From a virus: a DNA stretch of 34,648 bases. The stretch lies in IMG/VR virus record IMGVR_UViG_3300037558_000224, positions 1 to 34,648 of that record. One strand, given 5' to 3'. Position numbers and translations under genes: made by a program. The notes below the pieces were generated by a model. The model saw only the letters and a list, made by a program, of their open reading frames with translations, did no database searches and was not told where the DNA came from. Positions 14,846-20,950 of this stretch are shown here, in pieces. Each line of letters starts with the position of its first letter. The stretch's first letter is position 1.

Positions 14846-14870
14846 AGCGGTACCCACAATTCGTGGTTGT
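14846..14870 (-). promoter_or_regulatory. Putative phage RNA polymerase promoter, copy 3
   Basis: Minus-strand ACAACCACGAATTGT then GGGTACCGCT. It lies about 220 nt upstream of the integrase start and just past the late terminator. If active it would make the integrase and RNA polymerase genes responsive to the phage's own polymerase, a positive loop. It shares all but the two variable bases with copies 1 and 2. Confidence 0.6.
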
Positions 14871-14925
14871 ACGTGAGAGACGTGCGCGTCGGGGTCACGC
14901 TTTGGCTGTCCCCTGCGCCAAGTTG

Positions 14926-14949
14926 AAAAAACACCGATACTAGTCGGTG
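14926..14949 (-). terminator. Rho-independent terminator closing the structural/lysis transcript
   Basis: CACCGA (14944-14949 read on the minus strand) pairs with TCGGTG (14932-14937), followed directly by TTTTTT. It lies just downstream of the last lysis-region gene and before promoter copy 3. That is the expected place for the main late terminator. Confidence 0.75.
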
Positions 14950-14963
14950 CTTAAGCTTTAGTA

Positions 14964-15179
14964 TTATAATGCGACATCGTCTTTAAGATCATTCGGTCCC
15001 CACATAATACAGCGGGCTCCTGCTATCTTTGAGTTGGGGAAGTTGCGAACAAGGTGCGGGATGCCAACCTCGGCAAAGTTATCAATGCACTCTTGTTCAG
15101 TTGCGAAAGCTGGACCCCCGCCGCTCACGCAGGCAGGAGTCGGCAGGGCGGTGCAGACTAGCACTATGGCGGTCCACAT
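14964..15179 (-). CDS. Small exported protein of the lysis region
   Basis: This 71-residue protein has a short hydrophobic N terminus (WTAIVLVCTALPTPA) like a signal peptide. A soluble part with two further cysteines (C32, C57) follows, which could form a disulfide outside the cytoplasm. TPAC at residues 14-17 is a poor lipobox, so a lipoprotein is not well supported. The start overlaps the endolysin stop by 1 nt (TAATG). The position suggests a helper of lysis such as an outer-membrane disrupting protein. I do not recognise the family. Confidence 0.65.
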   Translation of the reverse strand: MWTAIVLVCTALPTPACVSGGGPAFATEQECIDNFAEVGIPHLVRNFPNSKIAGARCIMWGPNDLKDDVAL

Positions 15180-15718
15180 TATGAAGCCCCCGCCGCAGCC
15201 ATCTTAAGGGCTTGATCGCGGGTCTCGTCATTGCGGCGCAGCCATCCCCGACCAAAGCGGTCGAAGTCGCTCAGGCGGCGGTAGAAAGCCTCGCGCTGCT
15301 TGTGTACGTTGTTGATTGTAAGCATGGCATCCTCTCTGTCTAACAAGGCTAATGTCTTGGGACCTATGACGCCGTCTGGTGAGGCACCACAGGCCTTCTG
15401 CATGGCCCGTGAAGGACGCTTGGCCCCTGAGTTTACACACCAGTCAAAGGCTGACCAATCAAGGCCTGCCTTGAGGTCATCTGCTTTCACGGCGTCCCAG
15501 TACCAAGCACGATACATCTCGCCGATATCTTTGGGTTCTAGTGCCCGCATTGTGTCGTGGTCAGCGGGCTTGCCAGTCCACTTTTCCCAGACGGCACTGG
15601 TGACGCCGAGCATGGTTGAGCCACCGTTCCTGTTGCCACGATCATGGGGGTCTGAGGTAAAGCCGCCTTCGTGCTCGAGGAGCATCTCAAGGCAGTGGTC
15701 GAAGTTACTTGCTGTCAT
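15179..15718 (-). CDS. Endolysin, GH108-type N-acetylmuramidase with peptidoglycan-binding end
   Basis: This 179-residue enzyme cleaves peptidoglycan glycan strands for host lysis. The N-terminal half has the GH108 pattern LLEHEGGFTSDPHDRGN then LGVT, with E17 of EGGF the likely catalytic acid. The second half has WCVNSGAKRPSRAMQKACG followed by PDGVIGPKTLALL, the usual peptidoglycan-binding repeat of this enzyme class. There is no signal peptide, so release depends on the membrane proteins encoded just upstream. The gene overlaps its upstream neighbour by 14 nt. The length is normal for the class. Confidence 0.93.
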   Translation of the reverse strand: MTASNFDHCLEMLLEHEGGFTSDPHDRGNRNGGSTMLGVTSAVWEKWTGKPADHDTMRALEPKDIGEMYRAWYWDAVKADDLKAGLDWSAFDWCVNSGAKRPSRAMQKACGASPDGVIGPKTLALLDREDAMLTINNVHKQREAFYRRLSDFDRFGRGWLRRNDETRDQALKMAAAGAS

Positions 15719-15854
15719 CGTCTTTGCTCTCTCTCGTTTGGTAATTGTCGTTGATTAAGGCCGTCTGCTCACGCACAAGCCGTCTCTGACGCTCAAGCTC
15801 CAGCCACTGGGCATCAACATCATTGAGTGCGGGGAAGGGGACGACGACGGTCAT
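15705..15854 (-). CDS. Small hydrophilic lysis-region protein
   Basis: This 49-residue protein begins MTVVVPFPALND, followed by a charged helical stretch (LELERQRRLVREQ) and a hydrophilic tail. The start is ATG 15854, which overlaps the holin-like gene stop by 4 nt (ATGA). The longer frame upstream to 15926 lies inside that gene and is rejected. It has no membrane segment. It could be a coiled-coil cofactor of the lysis proteins, but I recognise no family. Coupled overlaps on both sides support expression. Confidence 0.6.
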   Translation of the reverse strand: MTVVVPFPALNDVDAQWLELERQRRLVREQTALINDNYQTRESKDDDSK

Positions 15855-16195
15855 TTGCCAAAGCCGCGCAGCGTTCTGAAACCAAAGCTGGCTGCAATGC
15901 TGGCGTACATGCCGTACTTGACCCACTCAGGGCACTGCGCGAGGTTCTCAAAGCCAATCCGCATGTGATCCTGCATCGACGGTATGAAGTTCGCGCACAG
16001 GATTAAGATGAAAACTAGCGTCCATGCCTCGTCCTTGAGGCTGTCTTTCGAGGCCTCGATAGCCGACTGTTCCCAGTCAGTCTCTGACGTTGCCTTCTTT
16101 AGACGGATCTCTGCATTGGCCTTCTGGATCGCAGTTTTACCGTCAATGTAAGACGTCGCTAGTCCGCTTACTGCGGATACGATTGCGCCGATCAT
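15851..16195 (-). CDS. Probable holin-like membrane protein
   Basis: In this 114-residue protein, a short hydrophobic N terminus (IGAIVSAVSGLATSYI) is followed by a charged helix. A clear membrane segment comes next (AWTLVFILILCANFIP), then a C-terminal hydrophobic helix (YGMYASIAASFGFRTL). The layout, including a KDEAWT-like turn before the second segment, resembles small phage membrane proteins annotated as holins in marine podoviruses. It lies two genes upstream of the endolysin and overlaps both neighbours by 4 nt. It would permeabilise the inner membrane at the time of lysis. Confidence 0.7.
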   Translation of the reverse strand: MIGAIVSAVSGLATSYIDGKTAIQKANAEIRLKKATSETDWEQSAIEASKDSLKDEAWTLVFILILCANFIPSMQDHMRIGFENLAQCPEWVKYGMYASIAASFGFRTLRGFGK

Positions 16196-16410
16196 ACCTC
16201 TTTGTGTCCAACAGCGAAGAACGCTCCGACAAGCGCACTAAGTGAACCATACATCATCATCATCTGAGCATCGGCCTGAGCCATGCGGGCAGGGTCGACA
16301 ATGACGGCTATAGTTGCTGCGACCATCATTGACAAAGCAACGTAACACATGCGTCTTCGGGCTAGCTGATAGTCTTTTACATTGATGTGCTGTCTTTCTT
16401 CTATAGTCAT
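16192..16410 (-). CDS. Small two-helix membrane protein, possible second holin/antiholin
   Basis: This 72-residue protein has two hydrophobic segments (about residues 22-40, CYVALSMMVAATIAVIV, and 50-68, MMMMYGSLSALVGAFFAVG) after a basic, hydrophilic N terminus. GGAGAG lies close to ATG 16410. It overlaps the next gene by 4 nt. Size and topology match small class II holins. The call is from topology and position, not from a recognised family. Confidence 0.65.
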   Translation of the reverse strand: MTIEERQHINVKDYQLARRRMCYVALSMMVAATIAVIVDPARMAQADAQMMMMYGSLSALVGAFFAVGHKEV

Positions 16411-16420
16411 ATGTCTCTCC

Positions 16421-16876
16421 TTACTGCATGGCCCAAACGACGAGGGCGATTATGGTGACAACGAGAATGCCGAGGATCAACGAGGCTCCGACCGTTGCGG
16501 CGCTCTCAAACTCTTCTTTTCGGATCTTAGCGGCGCGGGCATCGGCGGCTGCTTTATGCTTTGCGGCTAGCTGCATTTCTTTCTGGAGCGATATCACTTT
16601 CTGCCATACACCCCAGTCCCAACGAGCCATGATAAGCTGTTTTGCGTCCTCGATTGCCTCTTTTGCCAACTCTTCTTGAATGACGATTTCTGTCGCTGAT
16701 TGGCCCGTGGCCTTCGCCTGTTTCTTTTGTTGGCGTATCTGCTGTGCGCCGGTAAACAAGTTGTCTAAGTCAGTGGTGATCTGACTGATGTCTTTGGCCG
16801 CACCGATTGTGCTTTTGATACCGTCGATGCTGGCCTTTACCAATGCTGCTCCCGCTAATATCTCGGCCACTGGCAT
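16421..16876 (-). CDS. Hypothetical protein with C-terminal membrane anchor
   Basis: In this 151-residue protein, a long Lys/Ala/Gln-rich helical middle (about residues 45-120) probably forms a coiled coil. It ends in a strong membrane segment, ASLILGILVVTIIALVVWAM. The N terminus (VAEILAGAALVKASIDGI) is also mildly hydrophobic. AAGGAA lies 8 nt upstream of ATG 16876. A tail-anchored coiled coil in a lysis block could act like a spanin component or a holin regulator. I do not recognise a family. Confidence 0.65.
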   Translation of the reverse strand: MPVAEILAGAALVKASIDGIKSTIGAAKDISQITTDLDNLFTGAQQIRQQKKQAKATGQSATEIVIQEELAKEAIEDAKQLIMARWDWGVWQKVISLQKEMQLAAKHKAAADARAAKIRKEEFESAATVGASLILGILVVTIIALVVWAMQ

Positions 16877-16900
16877 GGGCGTTGTTCCTTGTTTCTATGC

Positions 16901-17155
16901 TTAGTATTTAGCGGCGACCATCAGATCTATGGCATCGCGGATGGCTTCAAGATTGGCGTCGATCCTCGCCATTGTGACCGCTTGACTGTGCGCTGTGCTC
17001 TCAACCTCAGACATGCGGGATGACATGCGCTGGATGTCCACAGTGTTGGCCTCAATGTCCTTCACCATTCCTGACACCGACCAAACAATAGCCGCGCCTT
17101 GGCCTATCAGGGCCAGTACAATTGCAGCACCCGTCCACTCACTTTTTACTGTCAT
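16901..17155 (-). CDS. Small membrane-anchored coiled-coil protein
   Basis: In this 84-residue protein, one N-terminal membrane segment (about residues 9-28, AAIVLALIGQGAAIVWSV) is followed by a heptad-like helix to the C terminus (VKDIEANTVDIQRMSSRM onward). This N-anchored coiled coil is the topology of an inner-membrane spanin (T7 gp18.5 type), though no partner lipoprotein is certain. Similar small proteins are widespread in marine phages as unknowns. It overlaps the upstream gene by 4 nt. Confidence 0.65.
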   Translation of the reverse strand: MTVKSEWTGAAIVLALIGQGAAIVWSVSGMVKDIEANTVDIQRMSSRMSEVESTAHSQAVTMARIDANLEAIRDAIDLMVAAKY

Positions 17156-17358
17156 TTGTACACCTTGTGTTCATCGGGGTTTTTAAGAAAACGCGGCACA
17201 CAATAGGCCAGCGCGTAGTGCTTGGGGCTCGTCAGATGGCCGTATCGATGGACGATCTCTCCGGCGTGGTAGTTGCAAGCTGTGAGGCTGGCAAAGAGCA
17301 TCGCAGGGCCCTCTAGTGAGGCCCCGCCGACAAAGACTAGCAGGGCAAACACATGCAT
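17152..17358 (-). CDS. Small protein with hydrophobic N terminus
   Basis: This 68-residue protein opens with MHVFALLVFVGGASLEGPAM, a likely signal peptide or membrane anchor. A soluble part with C28 and C53 and a basic end follows. It starts 2 nt after the stop of the adaptor gene and overlaps the next gene by 4 nt (ATGA), so it is part of the tightly coupled string. I recognise no family. An exported role in lysis or at the cell surface is possible. Confidence 0.6.
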   Translation of the reverse strand: MHVFALLVFVGGASLEGPAMLFASLTACNYHAGEIVHRYGHLTSPKHYALAYCVPRFLKNPDEHKVYK

Positions 17359-17360
17359 CT

Positions 17361-17969
17361 CTAGTCCGCGTATTGGGCGCTAGGCCGCATGACTTGGATG
17401 CTGCCTGCCTGCGCGGCCTCGTTCGCTTGCTCTTGTTCTTCTGCGAGAAACTGCCGGTACTTTTCTTCGAATATGGGGCCGCGCTCATCGAGGAAATAGT
17501 CGGCAGCATAGCTCAATGCTGAGTACATGATCAGATCACTAGACGTCGCGGCAAGCGCGTTCTCATCGCTGTCGGCGGTCATGGTGGCAAACGGGCCATA
17601 GTAGCTTACGCTGACCGTGCCACTACTGGGCTCGGGGAACAGCAGTATCGTCGTGCCTTGCTGGCTGAAGTGCGTAGCCGTGCCGACTTGGCCGGTAGCT
17701 TTGAACTCAAGCATCTCATGGAGGGGCACCCGCGTCAGGGCGCTGTTGTTATGATAGATGTCGATGACCTCCAAGGCGGTCGCAGGCAGGGCAATAGACG
17801 CCGTCTGACTGCTGACCGCATAGGTCTGTATGGCCTCCATTGATGGGATGCGGAGGACGCGCTGAATGCGTGAGATGCCTTGGTCAACAAAGGTGTCAGC
17901 CAAAGCGTTCGTGCAGTCACTGCGATTGAGCAGCGCCTTGAAGTGTGTTCGAATGGCACCTTTGTTCAC
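17361..17969 (-). CDS. Head-tail adaptor (connector) protein
   Basis: This 202-residue protein should form the ring beneath the portal that joins head to tail. The N-terminal helix pattern RTHFKALLNRSDCTNALADT followed by FVDQGISRIQRVLRIP is characteristic of podovirus adaptor families. A beta-rich middle and acidic helical end follow. It lies just downstream of the capsid gene, as expected. The start is a GTG at 17969 with AAAGGAAC about 6 nt upstream. The next gene leftward belongs to the lysis block, so tail genes do not follow it here. Confidence 0.85.
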   Translation of the reverse strand: MNKGAIRTHFKALLNRSDCTNALADTFVDQGISRIQRVLRIPSMEAIQTYAVSSQTASIALPATALEVIDIYHNNSALTRVPLHEMLEFKATGQVGTATHFSQQGTTILLFPEPSSGTVSVSYYGPFATMTADSDENALAATSSDLIMYSALSYAADYFLDERGPIFEEKYRQFLAEEQEQANEAAQAGSIQVMRPSAQYAD

Positions 17970-17972
17970 GGG

Positions 17973-18290
17973 CTAGTTCCTTTTATTCGTCGCCATAAAG
18001 TAGTCCAGAGACTGGTCACGCAGACGCTTGGTGATCTCTTTGACGCTGTGCTGGTAGAGGTCGAAGCCTTCGCGGAGCCACTGTTCGTGAACGGCAACGG
18101 GTATCGAGGCGACACGCTGGAACTCTTTTTCAAGGGTGTTATCCGACGCATTTCTGCTGTCTTGTAGGTCATCCATGAAGGCGGGGGTGATCTCTTGGGT
18201 GTGCTTAAAGGTAACATTGTTGCCCTCTTGCAGGTACTCGGTCTCAACGCCCAGCAGCTTGCGCGGGGCGGGCTTAGTATCTTTTGTCAT
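17973..18290 (-). CDS. Small head protein between capsid and adaptor
   Basis: This 105-residue soluble protein opens MTKDTKPAPRKLLGVETEY. Its C-terminal part reads FQRVASIPVAVHEQWLREG then KRLRDQSLDYFMATNK. Proteins with this ending are regular in the same slot of marine podoviruses, next to the major capsid gene. Their role is unknown; head completion or decoration is a guess. I chose ATG 18290 rather than the far upstream start, because upstream codons run through the terminator hairpin at 18354-18384. The upstream Shine-Dalgarno is weak. Confidence 0.75.
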   Translation of the reverse strand: MTKDTKPAPRKLLGVETEYLQEGNNVTFKHTQEITPAFMDDLQDSRNASDNTLEKEFQRVASIPVAVHEQWLREGFDLYQHSVKEITKRLRDQSLDYFMATNKRN

Positions 18291-18346
18291 GTGTAGGGGT
18301 GCTCGATTTGTTGCTCGTAGGTAGGAAAAGAAGACGGCGAGGCAGC

Positions 18347-18384
18347 AAAGTAAGGAGAGCAGCCAACCTTCGCTGGTGCTCCCC
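18347..18384 (-). terminator. Terminator/attenuator after the major capsid gene
   Basis: GGGGAGCA (18377-18384, minus strand) pairs with TGCTCTCC (18354-18361), with one G-U pair and an inner CCA/TGG extension. A T-rich TTACTTT follows. T7 has its main terminator at the same place, right after gene 10. This would raise capsid expression relative to downstream genes. Confidence 0.6.
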
Positions 18385-18409
18385 GCCGACTTCAATAGTT
18401 TACACGGTC

Positions 18410-19560
18410 TTAAGACAGGCCGGTGATCATGTGAGAATCAGCAAAACTGGAGTGCTTGCATGAGATTTCAGCCACGATCTGGTGTCTGTCGGAATCGCCA
18501 TTCTTGGCAAGCAGGGTGCGTGTGTAAGGACGCAGTACCACTTGCTTGAACATCGATGGATCGATGAGAAAGGCGTGGGTCGTAAGCTGGTGACGGTTAA
18601 GTACGACTTTGTACTCACCGAAAGGACCAACATAGAGGTCGATCACATTGACCAATGTCTTTGTCGAAGCAAACTCACGGTTACGCCCAGAGGCGGCTGT
18701 GAAGCCTGCAATGATAAGACCATCGGCTGGCTTGACCATAAGCACAGACGGATCTGAGCCTTTCTCGAATGCGTCTTGACCTGCTACGAGAAGCTTGGCT
18801 TCAGTGAGCGGATCAGTCGCATTAGAACCGGCGTCTGTACTGTTTGTGATCATCTGATCAATCGAGGCCATCTTACGAGCAGCAGAGGCAGTGCCTGTTA
18901 CCGCAGCCTGAGATACACCAACAAATGCTCGCTCCTGATCGCGCTTGATTTCCTTCAGGGCTTTGCCCATCTGGTACGCAGTTTCCTTCGCACGACCATA
19001 GGTCTTGATCGCGTCAGCAGTTGCTGAGATTTGGAAGGCTTTGGTTAGGATCTGAGTGACGTTAGACCGCATGGTCGTAGGCGAGAGTGTCGCCATAGAT
19101 GCGTCTGCCCCTTCAACGGCGGCGTTGACCGCTGCGCTTGCAAGGCTGTCTTCCTGCCATTCAAAGACACGGGCGTGTGTCTTCTCAGACTTCATCAGAG
19201 TTGACATGGGGGTGTCGGTGGGAGTGATGTCGGTTATGCATTGTGTTCGCCTAAGTTCGTTAATCTTAGACCGCCCGAGGGCTGCTATAGGTTCATAATC
19301 CCCATAGATCAGACTATATCATCACCCTGCTTTCACAGGGGCTGTGCGCTTCGGACCACTTGGCCCTACTCCCCGAAAGGATAGTCGTTGCACCTTCCCT
19401 CACATCTGCAAGGGCTTGGCTCAGGATTGTCCAACGTGGGATGTTCCCTGAGTTCACACAGTTTGTTTTGACGGATTGCTCCGAAAGGACACCATTGTTA
19501 CCTAATGTCCGAGACATCTTCCGCTTTCCCAACTTGGTTGTAGGTCGAATATGTAGCCAT
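18410..19560 (-). CDS. Major capsid protein (DUF5309/SU10-like), gene split by a group I intron
   Basis: Exon 1 is 19505-19560 (56 nt) and exon 2 is 18410-19238 (829 nt). Joined they give 885 nt, exactly 294 codons plus stop. Exon 1 encodes MATYSTYNQVGKAEDVSD and two bases of the next Ile codon. Exon 2 continues ITDITPTDTPMSTL then KTHARVFEWQEDSL. The joined N terminus (EDVSDIITDITPTDTP) matches the family pattern, whereas an unspliced gene stops after 20 codons at TAA. AAGGAGG lies 7 nt upstream of ATG 19560. The downstream ATG at 19207 would give a truncated protein lacking the conserved N-terminal arm and is very unlikely to be the real start. The protein is the hexamer/pentamer shell subunit, of HK97-like fold by family. 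Confidence 0.92.
19239..19504 (-). ncRNA. Self-splicing group I intron in the major capsid gene
   Basis: This is a 266-nt intron without an ORF. It begins after exon T 19505 and ends with G 19239. P1 pairs exon GGACAT (19505-19510) with the guide GTGTCC (19487-19492), including the U-G pair at the splice site. P2 is CGGA-GCAA-TCCG (19472-19483), with a GNRA loop. P3 is TTGGAC (19429-19434) with GTCCGA (19351-19356). P7 is GACTAT (19381-19386) with ATAGTC (19312-19317). P8 is CCCTG/CAGGG (19325-19340) and P9 is CTATGGG/CCTATAG (19285-19307). Core text AATCCTGAGCCAAG and GATATAGTC is classical. A hairpin between P7 and P3' suggests subgroup IA. A 3-bp P10 (ATG with exon CAT) is possible. Confidence 0.93.
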
Positions 19561-19587
19561 AAGACTACCTCCTTATAGTGCTTTGGG

Positions 19588-20652
19588 TTATTGCTCCCAA
19601 CGCGCTAACAAGGCCTCCGCGATGTCATCAGCATCACCGTTTCTCGAGGGATTACTTCGCAGCATTTGCTGGGCTTTCTTAGCTCGGCGTAATGTGCTGT
19701 CATCTGAGACGGGTGATTTGGTTGACCTTAAGATCTTCTTGCCTTTGTTGCCGTCCTTAGCCCTGATGACCTTAGACTTCGCCTTCTTGGTTTCGGCGGT
19801 CGCCTTGGTTTGGTCATATAGACGGGCTTTGTTTAGCAACATGATTACCTGTGGATCGACGTATTGATCGACTTGCTCTTGGGGTAATCCTTGGCTGACC
19901 GCATAGGCTCGGATGTCGTTGTAAACATCGTTGCCCCAGTCGTGCATTTGGCTCTGAAGAACCTTGACGCATTCACTCGCGGCCTGCTGATGCAGCACTT
20001 TCTGCTGGTCTTGGGCATCGCGGTAAAAGGCGTCGGCCTCTTCTTTGAGAAACTTAAGGTTGTCTTCTGCGTCTTTGGCTTCGGCCCTGAGCTTTGCAAA
20101 ATCGTCAGCATCCATCTGTCGGCTAGCGACTAGCATGTCCACTTCAGAGTAGGGCTTGGCTCGGGCTTCTGCGCGTTCGAGAAGCTTTTGATAACTGATG
20201 TCTGCCTTTTGAAGGGCAGCGTCGGCCTGCTTGCGCGTGGCAGCGAGGTCTTGAGACTTTCGGGTCAGAGATGCCTCTTGTCCGTGCAGTCGTTTCAAAG
20301 CCGCGATGGATACCCGCTGCGTTTCCCCGTCAACGATGATTTCGACTTGAGTGTCATCGTCAATACCTGACAACTCTACTTCGTCTTCTTCATCGGTCTC
20401 GGGTTCTTCGCTTTCTTCTTCGTCGGGGTCCGTCTCGTCCTCGTCTTCGGTCTGCTCGTCGTTGTCATCCTGAATCTCAGACTGATCCTCGCTAGTCTCG
20501 TCTTCGTCTTCTTCGCGAGGTTCGTCTGTTGCCTCTTGACCTTCGTCCGATAGCGTTTCCGCGTCTTCCCAACGGTTAAGAATGGCTGCTTCCGCATCAT
20601 CGAGATCGAGATTGCGGGGTTGAGGTTCTTCGTGTGTTTGGACGTCTGTCAT
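19588..20652 (-). CDS. Capsid assembly scaffolding protein
   Basis: In this 354-residue protein, the first 110 residues are extremely acidic, dominated by Glu and Asp runs. A compact segment (VEIIVDGETQRVSIAALKRL) follows, then a long Ala/Lys/Gln-rich coiled coil (about 150-240). The C terminus is basic (KSKVIRAKDGNKGKK onward). Acidic N terminus, coiled coil and basic capsid-binding end immediately upstream of the major capsid gene are the standard marks of a podovirus scaffold. It would guide procapsid assembly and then leave. It starts 4 nt after the stop of the preceding 88-codon gene. Confidence 0.88.
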   Translation of the reverse strand: MTDVQTHEEPQPRNLDLDDAEAAILNRWEDAETLSDEGQEATDEPREEDEDETSEDQSEIQDDNDEQTEDEDETDPDEEESEEPETDEEDEVELSGIDDDTQVEIIVDGETQRVSIAALKRLHGQEASLTRKSQDLAATRKQADAALQKADISYQKLLERAEARAKPYSEVDMLVASRQMDADDFAKLRAEAKDAEDNLKFLKEEADAFYRDAQDQQKVLHQQAASECVKVLQSQMHDWGNDVYNDIRAYAVSQGLPQEQVDQYVDPQVIMLLNKARLYDQTKATAETKKAKSKVIRAKDGNKGKKILRSTKSPVSDDSTLRRAKKAQQMLRSNPSRNGDADDIAEALLARWEQ

Positions 20653-20656
20653 GGTC

Positions 20657-20923
20657 CTACGTGTCCTCTCGACTGTTGTCGTCTATAGTGCGCTCGTTGA
20701 TTTCGTCTCGAACGGCGACCCATTGCTTCAGTGTGTTTGCCACGTCTACTAGTGCTCGATAGTGGCGGTAGTTTAGCTCTCGTCCTGCGCTGTCATCGGG
20801 GTCGGAGTTGACGTAGGTAGTGAACGTCCCTTCGACCAACGTGTTGACGCAAGAATTGAATGCAGTGCTAGACAATAGCTGCTCTGCCTCGTCACCTTGT
20901 GTGACAAGTTCTTCTTCGGTCAT
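20657..20923 (-). CDS. Small conserved hypothetical protein between portal and scaffold
   Basis: This 88-residue, acidic, all-helical protein begins MTEEELVTQGDEAEQLL and contains RHYRALVDVANTLKQWV near the middle. AAGGAGAG lies 6 nt upstream of ATG 20923. Small proteins with the same helical pattern occupy this slot in related marine podoviruses. No activity is known. A role in head assembly is inferred only from its neighbours. Confidence 0.75.
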   Translation of the reverse strand: MTEEELVTQGDEAEQLLSSTAFNSCVNTLVEGTFTTYVNSDPDDSAGRELNYRHYRALVDVANTLKQWVAVRDEINERTIDDNSREDT

Positions 20924-20950
20924 AGTGTGCTCTCCTTGGGGGTGGTGTGT

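Larger units (their letters stand above)
14629..14963. other. Non-coding control region upstream of the integrase, candidate attP
   Basis: This 335-nt gap separates the lysis block from the integrase gene. It holds a terminator (14926-14949), promoter copy 3 (14846-14870) and a weak host-type promoter. CGTGCGTCTC repeats at 14700-14709 and 14800-14809, exactly 100 bp apart. A tRNA-like anticodon arm lies at 14714-14730, with a D-arm-like hairpin beside it. Phage integrases usually act next to their gene, and tRNA sequences are common targets, so attP may lie here. The repeats could be arm-type integrase sites. None of this is proved by the sequence. Confidence 0.45.

Noticed and set aside
15855-15926. 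24-codon extension of the 49-residue lysis-region protein
   Set aside because: It lies inside the holin-like gene in another frame; ATG 15854 overlaps its stop as ATGA.
19314-19532. 72-codon minus ORF between scaffold and capsid genes
   Set aside because: It starts inside exon 1 in another frame and runs through the intron core. It has no ribosome binding site of its own, and its residues only reflect ribozyme sequence.
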